DNA from: Bacilli bacterium
GTDB lineage: Bacteria; Bacillota_I; Bacilli_A; RF39; UBA660
Assembly: GCA_028708945.1 (NCBI GenBank)
Contig: JAQVXV010000019.1
Span: forward strand, 1-13,267
Direction: 5' to 3'
Length of the DNA stretch: 13,267 nt
Shown here: positions 6,460 through 12,358 of the stretch, one piece after another
Position numbering within the stretch: position 1 is the stretch's first letter
Layout: every line of letters starts with the position of its first letter
Notes under the pieces: generated by a model
What the model was told of the DNA's origin: nothing
Databases searched by the model: none
What the model saw: only the letters and a program-made list of their open reading frames with translations
Position numbers and translations under genes: made by a program

Positions 6460-8007
6460 TTAATAATGGCTTGTTTTATACATAAACTCTATTTCATTAT
6501 TATCAAGAATTCTATTATATATGCGAACATCATCAATATAACCAGAAATATTTGCCCAAGGACCATTACCACCTGTTTGACTCATTCTATTAATGGAAAA
6601 ATCCTTATCCTCATAAAGAAATTCATCAACTGTTATTTCTCTAGCCGATAATAATTCACCATTTAAATAAAATTTTATTATTTTATTAGGTTTATCTAAA
6701 ACAGAGGTTATAAAATACCACTTATTCAATTCTAAATCCGTTGTAGTTGTTTGATATTGAGAAACTTTATTTCTAAAATATGTTCCTATTTTTGTGTAAC
6801 TAGTACCATCTGACTGAATAAATGTTCCAAACCCAGAATAATAAGCACTACCCAATATAACTCCAGTTCCTTGACTATTATGTTTGTTAATTTTTAACCA
6901 CATTGAAAACGTATATTTAGCATCACTTAAACCATAATTCGTATTATTCATTTTAAGCGGTAAATCAATTCTTGTATTAGTATCAAACAAATATGAACCA
7001 TTATCCACCCAAGTAGGTGTTGTAGTTGTATTTAAGTCAGCATGATTATTATTTAAAGAATAATCAACAAGGATTCCTGTACGGTTAGTCTCAGTATATG
7101 GCGTATCATAACTCTTTTGTTCCATTTGTATTCCAGATATTTCGATTTGCCCGGCAGGCGCATTATCTTTATAAACATACCAAGTCGTTATGCTCTCTGG
7201 TGTTTTATTTTGATTTAATGTTGCTACACCTACTACTTTTTGCCAATTATTTGCATAGGTTTCTTTCCACCAATCAGTAGGGTTATATTTCCATTGATGA
7301 TTCTCTATTGTTTCATCGGTATACTTTACTTGAACATATCCATATAAATTCCCCGGTGATATAATTACTTTGCTATAAAAACTGATTGTTATATATTTTG
7401 GCCCTTGTTTATCTAATAAAACATTAGGTGTTCCCATCCTAAATCCAAAATTATTACCAATATTAGGATTTGTAACAGTATTAACATAGACAGGATTTCC
7501 TAAATATTGTTCATCTTTTATAGACCAACTCGAACCATGTCCATTGATACTCATATGTTGAATAAGGTTTTGGGTAGGTTCTTGAAAATTATCAAATTTA
7601 TAGTTAGCAATTAAACGATCTTCATTGCTAGAACTTATATCATTAAAACAATTTAGATAAGGATTATAATTATATTCTTGTTCATTAACTTTAGTAATTA
7701 ATACATAACCATTACATTTGTTTTTATTCCAAGGATTATCAATTTCTTTAATTAGATTTTTTGATGTTAACTCAGTTAGATTTAACTCAACAGTATCACC
7801 AATTAAGGAAGGTAATTTATTTAAATTAATGGATAAATAATTTTTAGTTGCTTCTACCATTGTCTTTTTATTTAAATTATATACTTCCGTTCTTGAACGT
7901 TCTACTTCTTGAATAATAATTGGTGCTGCTATTAAAGCAATGATTGCTAATATTACAATTACTGCTAGTAATTCCATTAATGTAAATCCCTTTTTATTAC
8001 ATTTCAT
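6460..8007 (-). CDS. Prepilin-like surface protein with LamG fold and inserted module
   Basis: 515 aa. The N-terminus MKCNKKG / FTLMELLAVIVILAIIALIA is a class III signal: prepilin peptidase would cut after Gly7, leaving Phe +1 and Glu +5 (E12), then the hydrophobic pilin helix. A pilin-like head follows (about 30-122) with two cysteines (C98, C120) that could form a disulfide loop. From RLIANYKFDN (131-140) a concanavalin/LamG_3-like fold seems to start, resume at DYSLNNNHADL (315-325), and end with the typical GYIDDVRIYNRIL (489-501). The 145-308 segment between, ending IQMEQKSYDTPYTETNR, resembles carbohydrate-binding modules of phage and surface proteins. Start ATG 8007 follows AAGGAG. 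No pilin assembly ATPase, peptidase or platform gene is in the window. The likely role is surface display and glycan adhesion; the ligand is unknown. No terminator follows; the gltX promoter begins at once. Confidence 0.85.
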   Translation of the reverse strand: MKCNKKGFTLMELLAVIVILAIIALIAAPIIIQEVERSRTEVYNLNKKTMVEATKNYLSINLNKLPSLIGDTVELNLTELTSKNLIKEIDNPWNKNKCNGYVLITKVNEQEYNYNPYLNCFNDISSSNEDRLIANYKFDNFQEPTQNLIQHMSINGHGSSWSIKDEQYLGNPVYVNTVTNPNIGNNFGFRMGTPNVLLDKQGPKYITISFYSKVIISPGNLYGYVQVKYTDETIENHQWKYNPTDWWKETYANNWQKVVGVATLNQNKTPESITTWYVYKDNAPAGQIEISGIQMEQKSYDTPYTETNRTGILVDYSLNNNHADLNTTTTPTWVDNGSYLFDTNTRIDLPLKMNNTNYGLSDAKYTFSMWLKINKHNSQGTGVILGSAYYSGFGTFIQSDGTSYTKIGTYFRNKVSQYQTTTTDLELNKWYFITSVLDKPNKIIKFYLNGELLSAREITVDEFLYEDKDFSINRMSQTGGNGPWANISGYIDDVRIYNRILDNNEIEFMYKTSHY

Positions 8008-8036
8008 TCTTTTTCTCCTTATTATAATTTAACTAT

Positions 8037-8066
8037 ATTTTAACACATTATATATTGAAATTTCAA
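8037..8066 (-). promoter_or_regulatory. Candidate promoter of the prepilin-like gene
   Basis: Minus strand: TTGAAA (8061-8066), 18-nt spacer, TAAAAT (8037-8042) with extended -10 TG. The -35 lies in the perfect 12-bp palindrome TTGAAATTTCAA (8055-8066), which could be an operator or chance. Several other TATAAT-like strings occur here, so the choice is tentative. Confidence 0.45.
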
Positions 8067-8103
8067 CATTATAACCCCTTTATTTCATATTATAATTTTA
8101 CAA

Positions 8104-8132
8104 TTGACTTTATTAATTATTTATAATATTAT
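8104..8132 (+). promoter_or_regulatory. Promoter of the pyrH leader and pyrH
   Basis: TTGACT (8104-8109), 17-nt spacer, TATTAT (8127-8132). The predicted start is A8139 or G8140, so the RNA would begin with AGGG or GGG. It drives the leader ORF, the leader terminator and pyrH. Confidence 0.7.
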
Positions 8133-8152
8133 TTATATAGGGATGTGATAAT

Positions 8153-8200
8153 ATGAAAAACATTCAAAAAATATTTATTAATTTAGGTATCAAGGCTTAG
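8153..8200 (+). CDS. 15-codon leader ORF upstream of pyrH
   Basis: Open frame encoding MKNIQKIFINLGIKA with stop TAG at 8198-8200. It is preceded by GGATGTGAT (8141-8149), one mismatch from the ideal GGAGGTGAT and correctly spaced, so translation is likely. Its last codons (GGT ATC AAG GCT) form the 5' arm of the terminator just upstream of pyrH. A ribosome stopping at the TAG would cover that arm. The peptide has no recognisable motif; its value is more likely as a translated regulatory leader than as a functional peptide. That it is translated is inferred, not shown. Confidence 0.55.
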   Translation: MKNIQKIFINLGIKA

Positions 8201-8222
8201 ATGACTTTGGTATCTTTTTTTT
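8185..8222 (+). terminator. Leader terminator (attenuator) upstream of pyrH
   Basis: Arms AGGTATCAAGG (8185-8195) and CTTTGGTATCT (8205-8215) pair over 11 bp including three G-U pairs, with a 9-nt loop, then a run of eight T (8215-8222). It lies between the pyrH promoter and start codon, so it must be bypassed for pyrH expression. The G-U pairs make it moderately stable. Confidence 0.7.
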
Positions 8223-8239
8223 AAGAATGAGGAGGATTT

Positions 8240-8938
8240 ATGAAATATAAAAGAATTTTAATTAAAATAAGTGGAGAGGCTTTGGCAGATAAAACTAAAA
8301 AGGGAATTGCTTTTGATGAAGTATTAAGGATATGTTCATCAATAAAAGAATGTTACGACTATGGTGTTGAAATTGCTCTTGTAGTCGGTGGTGGTAATTT
8401 TTGGAGAGGCAAATATCACGATGATATGGATAGAGTTAATGCTGATCATATTGGGATGTTGGCAACTACTATGAATGCCATAGCACTTCAAGATGGATTT
8501 TCTAAAATAGGAGTTGAATCTAGAGTACAAACTGCTGTTGAAATGCGACAAATTGCTGAATTTTATTTAAAAAATACCGCTGTTAGACATTTAGAAAAGA
8601 ATCGAATTACTATCTTTGGTTGTGGTACTGGTAATCCATTCTTTTCTACAGATACAGGTGCTGCTTTAAGGGCTGCCGAAATAAATGCTGATTTAATTAT
8701 AAAAGCAACAAAAACGGATGGTGTTTATGACAAAGATCCTAATAAATTTAATGATGCCAAAAAATTTGATGAAATAGCTTATATCGAAGTCTTAAATAAA
8801 AAATTAGAAGTTATGGATGCAACTGCAATTAGTTTATGTATGGAGACTAAAATTCCAATCATAGTCTTAAATATGTATGAAAAAAGCAGCATGTTAGATG
8901 CCATTAAAGGTAAAAAAGTAGGAACAATAATCAAATAA
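8240..8938 (+). CDS. pyrH: UMP kinase
   Basis: 232-aa hexameric amino-acid-kinase-fold enzyme that converts UMP and ATP to UDP, feeding UTP and CTP synthesis. Visible motifs: KISGEAL (phosphate binding, residues 9-15), VVGGGNFWRG (48-57), DHIGMLATTMNAIALQD, GTGNPFFSTDTGAALRAAEI and KATKTDGVYDKDP near the nucleotide site. All are typical of bacterial PyrH and the length is normal. Start ATG 8240 follows AGGAGG. In many Firmicutes pyrH sits in rpsB-tsf-pyrH-frr; here it stands alone with its own promoter, leader ORF and leader terminator, and ends in a bidirectional terminator. Together with pyrG it links this window to pyrimidine nucleotide supply. Confidence 0.97.
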   Translation: MKYKRILIKISGEALADKTKKGIAFDEVLRICSSIKECYDYGVEIALVVGGGNFWRGKYHDDMDRVNADHIGMLATTMNAIALQDGFSKIGVESRVQTAVEMRQIAEFYLKNTAVRHLEKNRITIFGCGTGNPFFSTDTGAALRAAEINADLIIKATKTDGVYDKDPNKFNDAKKFDEIAYIEVLNKKLEVMDATAISLCMETKIPIIVLNMYEKSSMLDAIKGKKVGTIIK

Positions 8939-8968
8939 AAAAGTAGTTAATTTACTACTTTTATTTTT
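8939..8968. terminator. Bidirectional terminator between pyrH and the cyclophilin gene
   Basis: Nine-base-pair stem AAAAGTAGT / ACTACTTTT around loop TAATTT, with T-rich tail ATTTTT on the plus strand and TTATTTG on the minus strand. It serves convergent pyrH and the cyclophilin gene, whose stop codon lies inside the hairpin. Confidence 0.82.
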
Positions 8969-9513
8969 CTAATAACAGGTTGATTTTGTAATAAAACAGT
9001 CCCATTTTCATCTTGAACAATAGTATCCTCACATATTTTATCAACTATTTCAATTCCTTCAGTTACCTTGCCAAAGGCAGCATAGAAGCCATCTAATTCC
9101 AAATTGGTTTCTTGAACTATAAAAAATTGTGAACTAGCGCTGTTAAAGTCATCAGATCTAGCCATTGAAATGGTTCCTCGTGAATGAATTATTTTATTGT
9201 TAACATGATTTCTTTTAAACTCACCTTTGATCGTATCTTTTGATCCTCCACTACCATTTGCATTAGGATCTCCACCTTGAATCATAAATCCATCGATGAT
9301 TCGATGAAAAGTTAAATTATCGTAAAAACCTTCTTCAACTAAATTAATAAAATTAGTAACTGTAATCGGTGCAGAGTCAGCATCCAATTCTAATTTTATA
9401 ACCCCATAATCTATAATGTCTATTTCAATATTATGTTTTCCTTCTAAATAAAGAGTTTTTTCACTGCATCCTACTAATAACAACATTATTAAACTTAAGA
9501 CTATTTTTTTCAT
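8947..9513 (-). CDS. Lipoprotein cyclophilin-type peptidyl-prolyl isomerase
   Basis: 188 aa. A lipoprotein signal peptide MKKIVLSLIMLLLVGC places the lipidated cysteine at C16, so the mature protein sits on the outer face of the membrane. The cyclophilin domain spans about 28-187, with TFHRIIDGFMIQGGDP (catalytic Arg71 in FHR, plus Phe76, Met77, Gln79), RGTISMAR, SSQFFIV and LDGFYAAFGKV. The active-site set looks intact. The position of the cyclosporin-contacting Trp of human CypA is Glu139 here, so cyclosporin binding is doubtful, as in many bacterial members. The likely role is folding of secreted proteins. Its ribosome-binding site GAGG overlaps the TGA stop of the upstream hydrolase, with a 7-bp gap, so the two are co-transcribed and probably translationally coupled. 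Confidence 0.93.
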   Translation of the reverse strand: MKKIVLSLIMLLLVGCSEKTLYLEGKHNIEIDIIDYGVIKLELDADSAPITVTNFINLVEEGFYDNLTFHRIIDGFMIQGGDPNANGSGGSKDTIKGEFKRNHVNNKIIHSRGTISMARSDDFNSASSQFFIVQETNLELDGFYAAFGKVTEGIEIVDKICEDTIVQDENGTVLLQNQPVIRKIKVVN

Positions 9514-9520
9514 AATTACC

Positions 9521-10462
9521 TCATAAATATCTTTCTATAAATTTTTCAATCGCACCCCAATAAAGAACAGGATTTGTTATTGCTGCTTGGGTATGTCCAG
9601 CATCTTCAACAATTAATTTTTCTTTAAAACTAGTAGTACTATTATACAACTTATCTAACATTTCTAAGGGAACAACTTCGTCTTTATCACCGTGAATAAA
9701 CAATATTGGTAATTTGTTGTTACTTAATTGTTTTACACTTGATGCTAAACCCAGAAAGTATCCATTTTTTATAAAAGTTACAACTTCTGCGGATGATATT
9801 ACTAGGAAAGGAGGTAAACTTTTTTTTAACTTTAATTGATATTCAAACAATTCCCACGCTGAAGTACATCCTGAATCCTCTATTGCTAATTTAACATTTT
9901 GGGGTAATTTTTCCCCTGTTGTCATCATAACAGCTGAAGCTCCTAAGGAAACTCCATATAAAATTATATTATCATTTGGATTATCAGTTAAAATATAATT
10001 GATCCAATCAACGATGTCTCTTCGATCTTTCCAACCCATACCAATGTAATTACCCTCACTTTGGCCATGGCCTCTTAAATCAACTACAATAACATTTAAA
10101 CCCATATTATAAAATTTTCTAGCATTATAAATCATGTCATCAGCATTACCTGCATATCCATGGGCTATAATTACCCAAGAAGAATTTTCAAAATTTTCAA
10201 TTTGATAAGCATGTAATTTTAGTCCATCCCTTGAAGTGATATATACATCTTCATAGCGAGATTCATATTCGAACCAATCGTTTACTATCTCAGTTGGCAT
10301 GAAAGCATTGTTTTCATCAAAACCTGCAATTCTTTCAATATCTGGTAATTTAATTCTATCCCTATTAAGTGTAATATTATGAAAATATTCACCGATCATG
10401 AGATATGCCAATAATAGTAAACCTGCTATACATAATAATAATAGCTTCACTCTCTTTTTCAT
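9521..10462 (-). CDS. Membrane-anchored alpha/beta hydrolase (YqkD-like)
   Basis: 313 aa from ATG 10462. One N-terminal membrane helix (about 6-24) anchors an alpha/beta-hydrolase domain, probably outside the cell. Motifs: oxyanion-side IIAHGYAGNADDM (98-110), DLRGHGQSEG, nucleophile elbow GVSLGAS with Ser172, HGDKDEVVP with Asp261, and AGHTQ with His290. The catalytic triad is complete. The cap region follows the exported serine-hydrolase type typified by Bacillus YqkD; the substrate is unknown. An in-frame ATG three codons upstream (10471) has only AGG directly beside it, so I prefer 10462, with GTGGGAA before it, but the choice is uncertain. It lies 98 bp downstream of pyrG without a convincing terminator between, and 7 bp upstream of the cyclophilin gene. 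Confidence 0.88.
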   Translation of the reverse strand: MKKRVKLLLLCIAGLLLLAYLMIGEYFHNITLNRDRIKLPDIERIAGFDENNAFMPTEIVNDWFEYESRYEDVYITSRDGLKLHAYQIENFENSSWVIIAHGYAGNADDMIYNARKFYNMGLNVIVVDLRGHGQSEGNYIGMGWKDRRDIVDWINYILTDNPNDNIILYGVSLGASAVMMTTGEKLPQNVKLAIEDSGCTSAWELFEYQLKLKKSLPPFLVISSAEVVTFIKNGYFLGLASSVKQLSNNKLPILFIHGDKDEVVPLEMLDKLYNSTTSFKEKLIVEDAGHTQAAITNPVLYWGAIEKFIERYL

Positions 10463-10560
10463 TTCCCACATCCTATTATACCCATAATTGCAATTATATT
10501 ATATAATATTTATTAGTATTTTTCCATCATATAGGGAAAAAAAATCAAATTTAGACACTT

Positions 10561-12168
10561 TTATGATAAAGATGAGGCAATAAATTCCAAAAATAAAGGA
10601 TGTGGTTGTTGTGGTCTACTTTTAAATTCTGGATGAAATTGTGTTCCAACAAAGAACTTATGATTAGATAATTCAACAATTTCAACAAATTTGTTATCTG
10701 ATGATATACCTGAAATAGTTAATCCGTTTTCTTCTAATCTTTTTAGATATTTATTATTAAATTGATATTTGTGACGGTGGCGTTCAGAAATGTTTTGACT
10801 TTTATAAGCTTTATAGGCTTTCGTATTTTTGTTTATTATACAAGAATGTGCTCCTAATCTCATTTGTTTTTGATTTAATTTTTTTATTTCATTTGTACTA
10901 TGAAAAATTAAATTATCTGCTTTATAATCAATCTCTTCGGTAGTTGCGTTTTTTATATTTGCAATATTACGCGCAAATTCAATTGTTGCTAATTGCATAC
11001 CATAACCTAATCCTAAAAACGGAATATTTTTTTCTCTTAAATATTTAATTGCTAATATTTTTCCTTCAACACCATTTTTACCAAAACCACCAGGAACTAT
11101 AACTCCATCAAAGTTTGAAAGTTCTTTTAATTTGTCTGGATCTTTTTCATAATCATCAGATGATAGCCAAGTGATTGAAGGTTTCATATCAAATGCCCAG
11201 GAAGCGTGTTTAACAGCCTCAATTACCGATAAATAAGAGTCTGCTAATACATAATCCCCTGTCTTAAAGTATTTGCCTACAATCCCTATTTTTACCTCTT
11301 TTTTTAAGTTTTTAATTTTACTAGATAAAGCTTGCCATTTTATTATTCCATCATTGTCTTTTCTTTTTCTTAAATTTAAAATTTCTATTAATCGATCATC
11401 TAAAAATTCGTTTTTAAAGTTAATAGCAATATCATATATTGAACTAACGTCAGGCGCTGAAATGACACAGTTTTTAGGAACATTACAAGAGAATGACAAT
11501 TTTTCTTTTCTTTTTTCATCAACTGGTTCTTCAGAACGACACAATATAATGTCAGCTTGAATTCCTGCAGAATTCAATGTTCTAACTGCTGTTTGAGTAG
11601 GCTTTGTTTTCATTTCTCCTACCATCGGTGGTATTGGTAAATATGACACTATCATAAAAGCAACATCTTTAGGAGTTTCTATTTTCATCATTCTTGCAGC
11701 TTCTAAAAATAATAGATTTTGATATTCTCCAATAGTTCCACCTATTTCAATAAGGACAATATCCGATTTAGTTAATTTAGCAGCATTTTTTATTCTCCCA
11801 ATTACCTCTAATGGAATATGAGGAACAACTTCTACACATTTTCCACCATACTTTAAATTTCTTTCGTTATTTATAACTGTATTATAAACACGACCAGTAG
11901 TCATATAATTTGTTGATAAAATACTTTTATTTAGAAATCTTTCGTAGTTTCCTAAATCTTGATCTGTTTCATCACCATCATCGGTTACAAAAACTTCTCC
12001 ATGTTCAGTTGGACTCATTGTTCCTGCATCTACATTGATATAAGGATCAATTTTAATACAAGTGACGTTATAACCCCTTGATTCTAATAGTTTAGCAGTT
12101 GACGCTGTTGCAACTCCTTTTCCTACTGATGACATTACTCCACCAACAACAAAAATAAATTTACTCAT
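10561..12168 (-). CDS. pyrG: CTP synthase with degenerate glutaminase active site
   Basis: 535 aa, normal CTP synthase length. The synthase domain (1 to about 268) has GGVMSSVGKGVATAS (P-loop-like), IKIDPYINVDAGTMSPTEHGEVFVT and DQDLGNYERF with Mg-binding Asp71, plus EIGGTIG with Glu141. The C-terminal class I glutaminase-like domain has PGGFGKNGVEGK and GTQFHPEF with the His512-Glu514 dyad. However, the nucleophile motif GICLGMQ reads GLGYGMQ: Gly388 replaces the catalytic Cys. Glutamine hydrolysis is therefore not expected, and UTP would be aminated with free ammonia. The GDIES motif that helps bind UTP/CTP reads GEYQN (147-151). The frame is intact. Start ATG 12168 follows GGAGGG. It is expressed from its own promoter through a leader terminator. 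The enzyme name is sure; the loss of glutaminase activity is a strong inference. Confidence 0.95.
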   Translation of the reverse strand: MSKFIFVVGGVMSSVGKGVATASTAKLLESRGYNVTCIKIDPYINVDAGTMSPTEHGEVFVTDDGDETDQDLGNYERFLNKSILSTNYMTTGRVYNTVINNERNLKYGGKCVEVVPHIPLEVIGRIKNAAKLTKSDIVLIEIGGTIGEYQNLLFLEAARMMKIETPKDVAFMIVSYLPIPPMVGEMKTKPTQTAVRTLNSAGIQADIILCRSEEPVDEKRKEKLSFSCNVPKNCVISAPDVSSIYDIAINFKNEFLDDRLIEILNLRKRKDNDGIIKWQALSSKIKNLKKEVKIGIVGKYFKTGDYVLADSYLSVIEAVKHASWAFDMKPSITWLSSDDYEKDPDKLKELSNFDGVIVPGGFGKNGVEGKILAIKYLREKNIPFLGLGYGMQLATIEFARNIANIKNATTEEIDYKADNLIFHSTNEIKKLNQKQMRLGAHSCIINKNTKAYKAYKSQNISERHRHKYQFNNKYLKRLEENGLTISGISSDNKFVEIVELSNHKFFVGTQFHPEFKSRPQQPHPLFLEFIASSLS

Positions 12169-12185
12169 AATCCCTCCATATATAC

Positions 12186-12213
12186 AAAAAAGTTCTCATT
12201 TCTGAGAACTCTT
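12186..12213 (-). terminator. Leader terminator (attenuator) upstream of pyrG
   Basis: Minus strand: stem AGTTCTCA / TGAGAACT with tetraloop GAAA, extendable by AAG/TTT (with one G-U pair) to 11 bp, then a T-run. It starts only about 6-8 nt after the predicted transcription start and ends about 17 nt before the pyrG start codon, so it is a leader attenuator like that of Bacillus pyrG. Confidence 0.85.
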
Positions 12214-12225
12214 AGGCTCTTTTTA

Positions 12226-12254
12226 ATTATAGCACTATAAAATTTTTATTTCAA
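12226..12254 (-). promoter_or_regulatory. Promoter of pyrG
   Basis: Minus strand: TTGAAA (12249-12254), 17-nt spacer, perfect TATAAT (12226-12231). Seven bases downstream the RNA would start as GAGCC at 12219 (or one A earlier), followed at once by the leader terminator. Confidence 0.8.
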
Positions 12255-12310
12255 TAATTTATTAAATTATATTAGAAATTTATCTGTTGGTTGCAAAAAA
12301 GGCTTTGTTT

Positions 12311-12319
12311 CATATACTA
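12311..12319 (+). promoter_or_regulatory. Possible mother-cell sigma (SigK/SigE) -10 for the LysM-CAP gene
   Basis: CATATACTA matches the SigK -10 pattern CATA-NNN-TA exactly and SigE's CATACAnT partly. I see no clear -35 at the right distance. A TATAAT overlaps at 12318-12323, but its best -35 (TTGCAA) is 21 bp away. The position fits a short leader before ATG 12359. Confidence 0.3.
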
Positions 12320-12358
12320 TAATGTAAATTTAGGTAAATAATAGAAAGGTGATAAAAT

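Noticed and set aside
10462..10500. Promoter for the alpha/beta hydrolase
   Set aside because: Several TATAAT strings occur but none has a -35 at a proper distance; read-through from pyrG is as likely.
10520..10560. Terminator after pyrG
   Set aside because: A T-run is present on the minus strand, but the only preceding stem is a few A-T pairs with a mismatch; not strong enough.
10990..11025. Sequencing error explaining the missing PyrG cysteine
   Set aside because: GGT to TGT would restore Cys with one change, but the next residue is also atypical (Tyr) and the GDIES site is altered too, with the frame intact. Divergence is more likely than error, though it cannot be excluded here.
11273..11560. 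Plus-strand open frame inside pyrG, and similar antisense frames elsewhere
   Set aside because: They lie opposite clearly conserved genes, lack ribosome-binding sites and show low-complexity Phe/Ser/Ile-rich translations typical of antisense shadows.
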